From the NCBI GenBank assembly GCA_902470805.1, contig CABRHX010000036.1, positions 1 through 14,742 of the forward strand: a stretch of 14,742 bases of DNA, written 5' to 3'. A model generated the notes under the pieces. That model did not search any database, was not told the DNA's origin, and worked only from the letters and a program-made list of their open reading frames with translations. The translations under genes were made by a program, and so were the position numbers. Numbering within the stretch: position 1 is the stretch's first letter; each line of letters begins with the position of its first letter. Of this stretch, positions 1-6,865 are shown in pieces. The stretch comes from an uncultured Collinsella sp. Its GTDB lineage: Bacteria; Actinomycetota; Coriobacteriia; Coriobacteriales; Coriobacteriaceae.

Positions 1-279
1 GCGGGTGGTTTCTGATGCGGCGCGCTGCGCGCCCCGCACAGGCTAAAGCCCGTAATGCCGCCCCCGGGGCCCGCGAGGGGCCTCGGGGGCGTTCGGGTAG
101 CTGCGGGAACGTCCTATCCGCTCAATGTGTTCGGCTGAGATCGGAAATCAACCCTCGCTGGGCCGTCACCCCTGACCGTTACCCTCCAATCTTCATTGGA
201 GTCAGCAGGTCAATTCATATAGTCATGGGGGTTTATCCTAAAGGGAATCAAATTTATACCCCCATAACTAAGGATTTTT
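1..279. other. Noncoding region rich in hairpins, downstream of guaA
   Basis: No credible gene is seen here. Three strong inverted repeats stand out. At 16-38 a stem of nine pairs with one mismatch closes a three-base loop. At 59-91 a 14-pair GC-rich stem (one G-U) closes a five-base loop, GCGAG. At 184-201 CTCCAAT and ATTGGAG form a perfect 7-bp stem on a four-base loop. A further inverted repeat, ATGGGGGT (225-232) with ACCCCCAT (258-265), lies directly after guaA and could help end its transcript, but no T-tract follows on the minus strand. The region could be the leader of a gene beyond the left edge, the tail of one, or a structured RNA. I cannot match it to a known RNA family. Confidence 0.5.
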
Positions 280-1878
280 CTATTCCCACTCGATGGTCGC
301 GGGCGGCTTGGACGTGATGTCGTAGCACACGCGGTTGGCGCCAGGAACCTCGGCAACGATGCGGCCAGAGATGCGGGCCAGTACGTCATAGGGCAGCTTG
401 GCCCAGTCGGCGGTCATGGCATCGCTGGACTCGACGGCACGCAAGATGATCGGGCGCTGGTAGGTGCGCTCGTCGCCCATAACGCCAACGGACTTGATGT
501 CAGGCAGGACCGCGAAATACTGCCAGCAGCTGTGCTCGGAGTTGCGCTCGCCGGTCTGCTCAAACAGACGCTGGTTGTAGGCGTCGAGCTCCTCGCGCAC
601 GATGGCATCGGCGTTCTTGAGGATCTCGAGCTTCTCCTTGTCGACCGCGCCGATGATGCGGATGGCCAGGCCCGGGCCCGGGAAGGGCTGACGGAACACG
701 ATGTGACCCGGCAGGCCCAGCGCCAGACCAAGCGCGCGGACCTCGTCCTTAAAGAAGTGGTCGAGCGGCTCAATGAGGTCGAAGTGCACGCCCTCGGGGA
801 ACGGGATCAGGTTGTGATGGCTCTTGATAGTGGCCGTCTTGCCGCCCGTCTTGCGAGCGCCGGACTCGATGATGTCGGGGTAGATAGTGCCCTGAGCCAG
901 GTACTTCACGGGTTTACCATCGGTCTCAAGCTGCTGAGCAACCGCGAAGAACTCTTTCCAGAACTGCGTACCGATGATGCGGCGCTTCTCCTCGGGCTCG
1001 GTCACACCGGCCAGAAGCTCGGCATAGCGGTCCTCGGCGTGGACGTGGATAAAGTCGACGTCAAACTGCTTGGTGAAGACCTCCTCCACCTGCTCGGGCT
1101 CGCCCTTGCGCAGCAGGCCATGGTTGATGAACACGCAGGTCATCTGCTTGCCCACGGCGCGAGCGCCCAGCGCAGCCACGACGGAGGAGTCGACGCCACC
1201 GGACAGGGCCAGAATCACGCGGTCGTCGCCGACCTTCTCGCGGAACTCAGCCGTCATGGTCTCGACCAGGTTGTCCATGCTCCAGTTGGGCTCCAGGCCG
1301 CAGATCTCAAACAGGAAGTTGCTCAGCAGCTGCTGACCGTACTCGGAGTGCTTGACCTCGGGGTGGAACTGCGTGGTGAAAATCTTGCGCTCGACGCACT
1401 CCATGGCGGCAACCGGGCACACGTCGGTGCTGGCGGTAACGGTAAAGCCCTCGGGCACCTCGGACACGGCGTCGCGGTGGCTCATCCACACGGTCTGCTC
1501 CATGGGCGTGGAGTTAAAGAGCTTGGCGCCGGCCGTGCGCGTGATGGTGGCGCGGCCGTACTCGCCCACCTCGGAGTGGCCGACCTTGCCGCCAAGCGTC
1601 ACGGCCGTGATCTGATGGCCGTAGCAGAAGCCCAGGACGGGAAGGCCCAGGTCAAAGATGGCAGGATCGATGGACGGAGCGTCCTCGGCGTACACGGAAG
1701 CCGGACCGCCAGAAAGGATGAGCGCAGAGGCGTTCATCTCGCGAATCTCGTCGGCCGAGATGTCGCAGGGGACAATCTCGGAATACACGTTGAGGTCGCG
1801 GACGCGACGGGCAATGAGCTGACCGTACTGCGCACCAAAGTCGAGTACGAGGACCTTTGCGGAAGCCTTTTGATCCAT
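280..1878 (-). CDS. guaA: GMP synthase (glutamine-hydrolysing)
   Basis: Converts XMP to GMP in the cytoplasm with ATP and glutamine, the last step of guanine nucleotide synthesis. The 532-residue protein has the full family layout. The N-terminal class I glutamine amidotransferase has the nucleophile C85 in GFCYGHQ and H172/E174 in FHPE. The ATP pyrophosphatase domain has the PP-loop SGGVDSS at 226-232. The C-terminal dimerisation domain ends in the typical TIEWE. I chose the ATG at 1876-1878 because MDQKAS leads straight into the amidotransferase fold and a purine-rich ribosome site (AGAGGGGG) lies a few bases upstream; an in-frame start at 1914 would add 12 atypical residues. It stands alone, divergent from ansA. 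Confidence 0.97.
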   Translation of the reverse strand: MDQKASAKVLVLDFGAQYGQLIARRVRDLNVYSEIVPCDISADEIREMNASALILSGGPASVYAEDAPSIDPAIFDLGLPVLGFCYGHQITAVTLGGKVGHSEVGEYGRATITRTAGAKLFNSTPMEQTVWMSHRDAVSEVPEGFTVTASTDVCPVAAMECVERKIFTTQFHPEVKHSEYGQQLLSNFLFEICGLEPNWSMDNLVETMTAEFREKVGDDRVILALSGGVDSSVVAALGARAVGKQMTCVFINHGLLRKGEPEQVEEVFTKQFDVDFIHVHAEDRYAELLAGVTEPEEKRRIIGTQFWKEFFAVAQQLETDGKPVKYLAQGTIYPDIIESGARKTGGKTATIKSHHNLIPFPEGVHFDLIEPLDHFFKDEVRALGLALGLPGHIVFRQPFPGPGLAIRIIGAVDKEKLEILKNADAIVREELDAYNQRLFEQTGERNSEHSCWQYFAVLPDIKSVGVMGDERTYQRPIILRAVESSDAMTADWAKLPYDVLARISGRIVAEVPGANRVCYDITSKPPATIEWE

Positions 1879-1943
1879 GGTTCCCCCTCTTGTTGGCGGG
1901 GAGCCGGTGCCCACCCGCGTGAATGAACGAAAATAGCCTTCAT

Positions 1944-1952
1944 AGTGTACAC
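1944..1952 (-). promoter_or_regulatory. Possible guaA -10 box overlapping a GTGTACAC palindrome
   Basis: On the minus strand TACACT (1944-1949) resembles a -10 box about 66 bases upstream of the guaA start. It overlaps the perfect 8-bp palindrome GTGTACAC (1945-1952). No good -35 box is visible at 16-18 bases, so this is a weak call; an activator or a different promoter is possible. Confidence 0.25.
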
Positions 1953-2040
1953 GTTATATGGGGTTTCTCGCCCCTCGCAGCCATCAGCGCACGGCAAACG
2001 CACGACCTAGGCCCCTATTTGACGGCAATTGAAGTGTTAC

Positions 2041-2069
2041 CAAACGTTACAGATGATGTAATACGTTTG
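2041..2069. promoter_or_regulatory. Dyad-symmetric motif upstream of ansA
   Basis: CAAACGT (2041-2047) and ACGTTTG (2063-2069) form a perfect 7-bp inverted repeat with a 15-base spacer. TTAC and GTAA (2047-2050, 2058-2061) add a near-concentric inner dyad. It lies about 77 bases before the ansA start and about 160 before guaA. This spacing of half-sites fits a dimeric regulator site, which is inference. TTGACG at 2019-2024 is a -35-like hexamer but lacks a matching -10. Confidence 0.3.
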
Positions 2070-2145
2070 AACATTGGACGCCCTGTGCCACAATACTGCC
2101 GAACGACTCCGCCTCTGCGGCGGCAAATACGATAGGAATACCAGC

Positions 2146-3159
2146 ATGAAGCGCATCCTTCTCATCGCCACGGGCGGCACCATCGCATCGACCGAGGACG
2201 GCAACGGCCTCTCCCCCGCCCTGACCGGTGAGGAGCTCGCCCAGAGCGTCCCCGAGATCTCGGGCCTCTGCGAGCTCGACGTGGTGCAGCCCATGAACAT
2301 CGACAGCACCAATATGCGCCCGAGCGACTGGATGCGTATCCGCGATGTCATCGTCGAAGGCTATGCCGATCACGACGGCTTCGTGATTCTGCACGGCACC
2401 GACACCATGAGTTACACCGCGGCAGCACTTTCCTACCTGATTCAGGACAGCCCCAAGCCCATCGTGCTCACCGGCTCGCAAAAGCCCATGGGCAACCCCT
2501 TTACCGATGCCAAGCTCAATCTGTATCAGAGCCTGCTCTATGCGCTCGACGAGCATTCGCACGATGTGTCGATTGTGTTTGGCGGCGTCGCCATTGCCGG
2601 CACGCGCGCCCGCAAGCAGCGCACCATGAGCTTTAACGCGTTCATCAGCGTCAACTATCCGCCCATCGCCTATATCCGCAACGACCGCATCGTGCGCAAC
2701 GGGCTTCACGGCACGCATCAGGGCGAAAACCCGGTGCGTTTCTACGACAGCATCGATCCGCGCGTATTTGTACTCAAGCTTACGCCCGGCGTAAACCCGG
2801 GCATCCTCGACGCCCTTGCCAATAGCTACGATGCCGTGATTCTGGAGACCTTTGGCATTGGCGGTATTCCCGAGTTTGGCGAGTCGGGCGAGTCGTTCCA
2901 AGAGGCAATTTTCCGCTGGGTCGATTCGGGCCGCACCGTCGTTATGACCACGCAGGTCCCCGAAGAGGGCCTCGATCTGGGCGTTTATGAGGTCGGCCGA
3001 GCTTACGCCGATCATCCGGGTATTTTGCGCGGCGACGACATGACCACCGAGACGCTCGTGGCCAAGACCATGTGGGCACTCGGCCAGTCACGTGATGCGG
3101 ACGAGATTCAGCGCCTGTTCTACAGCCAAGTCAACCACGACCGCATCCCGATGGCGTAA
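2146..3159 (+). CDS. ansA: Type I (cytoplasmic) L-asparaginase
   Basis: Hydrolyses L-asparagine to aspartate and ammonia. The 337-residue length matches E. coli AnsA (about 338), and no signal peptide precedes the catalytic N-terminus, which argues for the cytoplasmic type. ATGGTIAS at residues 8-15 carries the nucleophilic threonine T12. HGTDTM at 83-88 holds the second Thr-Asp pair. VLTGSQ (107-112) and GTRARKQRTMSFNAF are also characteristic of the family. The start at 2146 follows an AGGAA ribosome site; the upstream in-frame ATG at 2074 would add 24 residues foreign to the family. It is a single gene divergent from guaA and convergent with the small XRE gene, sharing a hairpin at 3168-3198. 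Whether the physiological role is nitrogen scavenging cannot be seen from sequence. Confidence 0.93.
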   Translation: MKRILLIATGGTIASTEDGNGLSPALTGEELAQSVPEISGLCELDVVQPMNIDSTNMRPSDWMRIRDVIVEGYADHDGFVILHGTDTMSYTAAALSYLIQDSPKPIVLTGSQKPMGNPFTDAKLNLYQSLLYALDEHSHDVSIVFGGVAIAGTRARKQRTMSFNAFISVNYPPIAYIRNDRIVRNGLHGTHQGENPVRFYDSIDPRVFVLKLTPGVNPGILDALANSYDAVILETFGIGGIPEFGESGESFQEAIFRWVDSGRTVVMTTQVPEEGLDLGVYEVGRAYADHPGILRGDDMTTETLVAKTMWALGQSRDADEIQRLFYSQVNHDRIPMA

Positions 3160-3167
3160 TTCAGTTG

Positions 3168-3198
3168 TCGACGGGTATCCCCTATTCGATACCCTCGA
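3168..3198. terminator. Shared hairpin between convergent ansA and XRE genes
   Basis: GGGTATC (3173-3179) pairs with GATACCC (3188-3194). An outer TCGA/TCGA pair extends the stem past a one-base bulge. It starts nine bases after the ansA stop and covers the last codons of the XRE gene. There is no T-tract on either strand, so it may slow polymerase or protect transcript ends rather than act as a classical terminator. Confidence 0.4.
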
Positions 3199-3400
3199 GA
3201 AGCTCTGACACCGTCATGCCGAGTGCGGGCGCGATCTTAAATAGAACCTTGAGCGTGAAATTTGCCGTCCCATCTTCGATTCGGTCGAGGTAGGGGCGGC
3301 TGATTCCTGTCGCCACACAAAAATCAACCTTGGAGATACCAAGGTCCCTGCGTGTCTCTTCGACCCGCCTGCCAAGAATCTGTTTCGCACGTTCGTCCAT
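3182..3400 (-). CDS. Small XRE-family transcriptional regulator
   Basis: A 72-residue protein that is almost entirely one Cro/C1-type helix-turn-helix domain (about residues 8-68). The family signature is clear: LGISK...FCVATGISRPYLDRIEDG followed by TLKVLFKIAPALGM. No effector, protease or toxin domain is attached. No strong ribosome site precedes the ATG at 3398-3400; the predicted transcript leader is only about 30 bases. The gene is divergent from the 129-residue HAD-like protein, and the 24-bp palindrome between them is the obvious candidate for its binding site. Autorepression together with control of the neighbour is the simplest model; this is inference from arrangement. It could also be an antitoxin-type regulator, but no toxin motif is seen. 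Confidence 0.85.
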   Translation of the reverse strand: MDERAKQILGRRVEETRRDLGISKVDFCVATGISRPYLDRIEDGTANFTLKVLFKIAPALGMTVSELLEGIE

Positions 3401-3429
3401 GCAGCCGAGTTTGAAATGGAGCCGAACAT

Positions 3430-3453
3430 AAACGTAAACTATAGTTTACGTTT
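3430..3453. promoter_or_regulatory. 24-bp perfect palindrome, probable XRE operator with back-to-back promoters
   Basis: AAACGTAAACTA followed directly by its exact reverse complement TAGTTTACGTTT. The centre reads TATAGT on both strands (3440-3445 plus; 3438-3443 minus), a 5/6 match to the -10 consensus in each direction. A dimer bound here would cover both promoters at once. The -35 regions are poor, so expression may need little or no -35 contact, or an activator. Confidence 0.7.
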
Positions 3454-3476
3454 TCCCGAATACACAGGAGTTTTCT

Positions 3477-3866
3477 ATGTCGGGTTCTTCGGTCCGCATG
3501 TACCGAGCCACGCTTCGCACAAACAGCGCACCGCCCAAGCTCGTCGTCGTTGAAGCTGAATGCCTTTCGCCCGATGAGCGCACAGCATTTACATTGCTAT
3601 CAAGTCGCGTCGCCGCCGTTCTGGTCCCCTGCCCGACGCAAGGCGAACTTGCCATCCAATGCCAAGCGCACAGCTGCTCGCTCAATCAGGTTGCCGTAAT
3701 CGCAACCAGCCAACGCGGCCTGCCGCTCCTTTTAGAAGCCGGCATAGCACTCGCCCTTCGCGGCGCCGGATACGAAAACGAGGCCGCCGCCGATGTAGTC
3801 TTTCAACCACGGTCGAGCGGCGGCCTCGCAGCAGCCATTGAATATGCGTGCAGGCTCGTTGCCTAG
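3477..3866 (+). CDS. HAD-like C-terminal-half protein, probably non-catalytic
   Basis: A 129-residue protein that I do not recognise as a named family. Residues 68-128 follow the C-terminal part of Cof-type or P-ATPase-type HAD folds: a strand VAVIA, a loop where GDxxND is expected, LLLEAGIALAL in place of ML..AG..VAM, then AADVVF and GGLAAAIE. The acidic GDGxND loop is replaced by ATSQRG, and no N-terminal DxD motif exists, so a hydrolase of the usual kind is unlikely. The N-terminal 60 residues have no recognisable motif. It has an AGGAG ribosome site six bases before the ATG. It is divergent from the XRE gene across the palindrome and ends nine bases from the convergent membrane gene. A regulatory or binding role is possible; the fold assignment is by eye. 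Confidence 0.6.
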   Translation: MSGSSVRMYRATLRTNSAPPKLVVVEAECLSPDERTAFTLLSSRVAAVLVPCPTQGELAIQCQAHSCSLNQVAVIATSQRGLPLLLEAGIALALRGAGYENEAAADVVFQPRSSGGLAAAIEYACRLVA

Positions 3867-3875
3867 AAGGACAAG

Positions 3876-4259
3876 CTAGAAACCAAAGCCAAAGCCCGTT
3901 CCGGTAATCGCCGAGTACATAAAGTAAACGTTGATCACGTTGAGGAACACACCCGTGATGCAACCGTTGCGCAGGTAGCGCTCGCACACGATGCGCGCCA
4001 TGGCGGCGGAGTCATCATTGTTCTTTGCTTGACGACCGGCGGTAAAATACGTCGCCACGCCGAGCAGCAGGTTGAGCACCGGCAGCGCCAGCAGCTCGTA
4101 GCTCTTGCCCCAACGCGTCACCTCGCCTGCTGCGTTAAACTTCGTTGCCACCTCGGGGCCAATGTTGGGGATTACAAACGCTGCGACCACCAGCGGAAGC
4201 ACCGCAAGCACCAGCAGTGCGATGCCCATGTAGCCGGCTTTTTTGCCATATTTGAACAT
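3876..4259 (-). CDS. DUF1648-like small membrane protein
   Basis: A 127-residue protein with three predicted membrane segments at about 10-30, 54-73 and 98-117. Between the first two lies IPNIGPEVATKFNAAGEVTRWGK, which fits the DUF1648 pattern (P..IP.HFN..G....G.K) found in small membrane proteins and in SdpI-like immunity proteins. The usual HFN is FN preceded by K rather than H. It lacks the longer C-terminal half of SdpI, so an immunity role is not supported. It follows ychF by 11 bases, and its ribosome site AAGGACG begins within the ychF stop codon, implying co-transcription and probably translational coupling. The C-terminus ends in a Gly/Phe repeat, GTGFGFGF. Function unknown. Confidence 0.75.
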   Translation of the reverse strand: MFKYGKKAGYMGIALLVLAVLPLVVAAFVIPNIGPEVATKFNAAGEVTRWGKSYELLALPVLNLLLGVATYFTAGRQAKNNDDSAAMARIVCERYLRNGCITGVFLNVINVYFMYSAITGTGFGFGF

Positions 4260-4270
4260 ATGCGTCGTCC

Positions 4271-5347
4271 TTACACGTTAAAGCGGAAGTGCACGACGTC
4301 GCCATCGGCCATGACATAGTCCTTGCCCTCAATACGCAACTTGCCGGCGGCCTTGGCGCCCTGCTCGCCGCCGAGCTCGATGTAGTCGTCGTAGCCAATG
4401 ACCTCGGCCTTAATAAAGCCGCGCTCAAAGTCGGTGTGGATGACGCCGGCAGCCTGCGGGGCGGTCGCGCCCTGACGCACCGTCCAGGCCTTGACCTCCA
4501 TCTCGCCGGCCGTAAAGAACGACTGCAGGCCGAGCAGCTTGTAGGCAGCCTGAGCGAGCACGTCCAGGCCGGGCTGCTCCAGGCCCAGGCTTTCCAGGTA
4601 GTCGGCGGCGTCCTCGGGATCGAGCTCGGAAAGCTCGGCCTCGATCTTGGCGCAGATAGGCAGCGGCTTGACGCCGTCGATGGGTGCCAGATCGTCGTTG
4701 AGCATATCCTCGTCCACGTTGGCCACATACAGGATGGGCTTCATGGTGAGCAGGAACAGGCCCTTGGCGGCGGCACGCTCCTCGTCGGTCATCTCCATGG
4801 ATGCGGCGCGCTTGCCCTCGTTGAGCCAGGCAAGCAGGCGCTTGGCCACCTCGAACTTGGGCATGAGCTCCTTGTCGCGCTTGGCCTCCTTCTCGAGCTT
4901 AGGCAGCTGCTTCTCGAGCGTGCCCATGTCGGCCAGGATAAGCTCGGTCATGATAGTGTCGGCATCGCCGGCGGGATCGACGAACTCGCCGGTGCGACCC
5001 ACCTCGCGCATAACGTTGGGATCCTTAAAGTAGCGCACGACCTCACAGATGGCATCGGTCTCGCGTATGTTTGCCAGGAACTGGTTGCCCAGACCCTCGC
5101 CCTCGTTAGCGCCCTTCACCAGACCTGCGATGTCGACGAACTCGACCGTCGCCGGCACGATGCGACCCGGGTGAACGATGTCGGCGAGCTTTTGCAAGCG
5201 GCTATCGGGCACGTCGACGATACCCACGTTGGGGTCGATCGTGGCGAACGGGTAGTTGGCGGCAAGGCCGGTCTTTTTGGTAAGCGCGGTGAACAGCGTC
5301 GACTTGCCCACGTTGGGCAGGCCCACGATACCGATGGAAAGGGACAC
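4271..5347 (-). CDS. ychF: YchF/OLA1-family translation-associated ATPase
   Basis: A universally conserved P-loop NTPase of the Obg group that prefers ATP and associates with ribosomes. At 358 residues it is close to E. coli YchF (363). G1 GLPNVGKST is at 9-17, G3 DIAG at 72-75, and NVDE at 210-213 replaces the NKxD guanine motif, as is usual in YchF. A helical insertion covers about 130-200 and the C-terminal TGS domain about 275-356. The start is a GTG (5345-5347), set by an AAAAGGAG ribosome site five bases upstream; no ATG fits the family N-terminus. It heads a two-gene unit with the DUF1648-like gene. A TATACT -10 box sits about 40 bases upstream, directly against the preceding gene's hairpin. 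Confidence 0.96.
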   Translation of the reverse strand: MSLSIGIVGLPNVGKSTLFTALTKKTGLAANYPFATIDPNVGIVDVPDSRLQKLADIVHPGRIVPATVEFVDIAGLVKGANEGEGLGNQFLANIRETDAICEVVRYFKDPNVMREVGRTGEFVDPAGDADTIMTELILADMGTLEKQLPKLEKEAKRDKELMPKFEVAKRLLAWLNEGKRAASMEMTDEERAAAKGLFLLTMKPILYVANVDEDMLNDDLAPIDGVKPLPICAKIEAELSELDPEDAADYLESLGLEQPGLDVLAQAAYKLLGLQSFFTAGEMEVKAWTVRQGATAPQAAGVIHTDFERGFIKAEVIGYDDYIELGGEQGAKAAGKLRIEGKDYVMADGDVVHFRFNV

Positions 5348-5384
5348 GACAGCTCCTTTTGGTACAGGTACTTCAAACCGTATT

Positions 5385-5413
5385 AGTATAGCGCCGCCGC
5401 AGCATCCGGGCGA
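5385..5413 (-). promoter_or_regulatory. ychF promoter candidate
   Basis: TATACT (minus strand, 5385-5390) is a 5/6 match to the -10 consensus. The hexamer at the right distance, TCGCCC (5408-5413, 17-base spacer), is a weak -35 (3/6). The -35 lies inside the loop of the hairpin that follows the Fe-S protein gene, so promoter and hairpin share sequence. Confidence 0.45.
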
Positions 5414-5434
5414 ATCCGGACACCGCGGCGGCGC
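5391..5434 (-). terminator. Two-tier GC hairpin after the Fe-S protein gene
   Basis: GCGCCGCCGC (5391-5400) pairs perfectly with GCGGCGGCGC (5425-5434). Inside it TCCGG (5405-5409) pairs with CCGGA (5416-5420). It begins 27 bases after the Fe-S gene stop on the minus strand. No T-tract follows; the stem is directly followed by the TATACT of the ychF promoter. It is a likely transcript end, but a non-canonical one. Confidence 0.5.
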
Positions 5435-5461
5435 AAATGAAGCAGAGATAGAGCTCGCTGA

Positions 5462-6715
5462 CTAGTCCGCGAGCTTTTCCACCTGGTCGAGCATCTTGTC
5501 AAGCTTGGCCTTTGCTTCGGCCTTGACCTTCTCGGCCTCCTCGTGGGCCTTGGCCTTCTGAGCGGCCTTTTCCTCGGCCTCGGGGTCGACAACGACCAGA
5601 TTGGACGCATCGTGCTCGACCAGCTTGAGCGCATGATCGGGGCACACCTTGACGCAAGCTCCGCAACCTAGGCAATACGTGGACTCCAGTGCAAAGCGAC
5701 CGCTTCCCACCAAATCGCAGGCAAACGTGGGGCACACGTTGACGCACTCGCCGCACGACGTGCACTTGTCAAAATCGCATTCCGGTGTGCTCACCTGCAT
5801 ATTCTGGGCAAGCTCGGGGTGGTTCTGCAGCGTCGAGAGCACCAGCTGCCGCCCGTGCGTGAGCGAACGGCGACGCTTGGTCGTCGTGGTGCCGCACATG
5901 GTGTTGAGTGTGCGCTCGAGCTGCGTGATCTGGTGACGGTGGGCCTTCAACTTCTGCGTCACCGAGGCCAGTGCCGCCGTCGCCGGGTTGAGTTTAGTCA
6001 CGGTTAGGCCCGTGGTGCGGGCAATCTTATCCATGTACTCCTTGCGCTCGTACTCGCGGCGCTTATGGCACTTGAGGCTCTTGGGGTCGACCTCCAGGCC
6101 CATGCCCGTGCCGGACCACTCCTCGGCCTTCGCAATCGCCTCGCCCAGAATGTCCTCACCGCCGGTGTTGCGACACTTATCGCACACGCCTAGTGGCAGG
6201 TAGACGCTCACGTTGGGATAGTCAGCCAGTACCGAGAACCAGGTCTCGGCAGTAATATCGCCCACGCAGGCGACGACGACCTCGTTCTCGCGCGGCATGC
6301 GCTTAAGAGCGCGCGTGCAGGTGACGTAGGTGGTCTCGTGGCTCGTAGCAGCAGAGACAATATCGTCATACAGGTTTTTAGGCGCCAGGCGCGGCGAGAT
6401 GATCGCCTCGGTCGGACAGGCAGCGGCGCACAGACCGCACTTGCGACAGGAGTCGAGAATCTCGATGGAGTCTTCCTCGACCTCGATAGCGTTGACCGGG
6501 CACACGTCCATGCACGCGGTGCAGCCGCTCTTTTCGTTTTTGCAGGTCAAGCACGGAATGGTGTTGCCGCGCGGGCGCTCCTTGTAGTCGGCAGGATTCC
6601 ACTGCGGCGCCGATGGATCGAGTGCATCGGTCACGCCGCCAAGCGGGTTTTTAAGAAAGTCGAAACCCTTGCTGATCTCGATAATGTCATCAAACAGATC
6701 GTGTTCCTGCGCCAT
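5462..6715 (-). CDS. Multi-cluster ferredoxin-type iron-sulfur protein
   Basis: A 417-residue cytoplasmic protein with two pairs of [4Fe-4S] motifs separated by about 210 residues. The N-terminal pair is C55xxC58, C65xxC68xxxC72P and C90xxC93xxC96xxxC100P. The C-terminal pair is C318xxC321xxC324xxxC328P and C348xxC351xxC354xxxC358P. The middle carries further cysteines, including C178-DK-C181, that could bind another centre or disulfide. The last 45 residues are a Glu/Lys/Ala-rich coiled-coil-like tail. No signal peptide or catalytic domain is seen, so an electron-transfer role is likely, with unknown partners. I placed the start at 6713-6715 after GGGAGGGG; an upstream ATG at 6775 lacks such a site. 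The neighbouring dehydrogenases suggest redox metabolism but share no obvious operon. The specific family is not recognised. Confidence 0.85.
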   Translation of the reverse strand: MAQEHDLFDDIIEISKGFDFLKNPLGGVTDALDPSAPQWNPADYKERPRGNTIPCLTCKNEKSGCTACMDVCPVNAIEVEEDSIEILDSCRKCGLCAAACPTEAIISPRLAPKNLYDDIVSAATSHETTYVTCTRALKRMPRENEVVVACVGDITAETWFSVLADYPNVSVYLPLGVCDKCRNTGGEDILGEAIAKAEEWSGTGMGLEVDPKSLKCHKRREYERKEYMDKIARTTGLTVTKLNPATAALASVTQKLKAHRHQITQLERTLNTMCGTTTTKRRRSLTHGRQLVLSTLQNHPELAQNMQVSTPECDFDKCTSCGECVNVCPTFACDLVGSGRFALESTYCLGCGACVKVCPDHALKLVEHDASNLVVVDPEAEEKAAQKAKAHEEAEKVKAEAKAKLDKMLDQVEKLAD

Positions 6716-6755
6716 GCGCGGCCCCTCCCTGAGCAGTGCAAACAAGCAAGAGATA

Positions 6756-6786
6756 ATGATACGCCATCGGCCCACGACTCGGGCAA
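6756..6786 (-). promoter_or_regulatory. Possible promoter of the Fe-S protein gene
   Basis: On the minus strand TATCAT (6756-6761) resembles a -10, and TTGCCC (6781-6786) is a 4/6 -35. The 19-base spacer is longer than optimal. It is 41 bases before the chosen start. No clear terminator of the upstream dehydrogenase gene lies between, so read-through is also possible. Confidence 0.3.
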
Positions 6787-6865
6787 ATTACACGCGGAGC
6801 ACCTTTGAGGCAAATAGCCTATGCCTATCGCCGCCTCGATTGCACAAGGTCGATCAAGCGCCTAG

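Noticed and set aside
133..200. Possible thiamine (TPP) riboswitch on the plus strand
   Set aside because: Only GGCTGAGA matches; the conserved second-arm elements (CCTGA..., GCG.AGGGA) are absent in the right order.
532..1926. 464-codon plus-strand open frame opposite guaA
   Set aside because: It is the antisense shadow of guaA; the protein is rich in His/Leu/Gly from reversed GC-rich codons and has no family features or ribosome site.
2047..3015. 322-codon minus-strand open frame opposite ansA
   Set aside because: Antisense shadow of a well-conserved asparaginase; no motif and no ribosome site.
3182..3866. Toxin-antitoxin pair
   Set aside because: The genes are divergent rather than overlapping in one operon, and the 129-residue partner has no known toxin motif.
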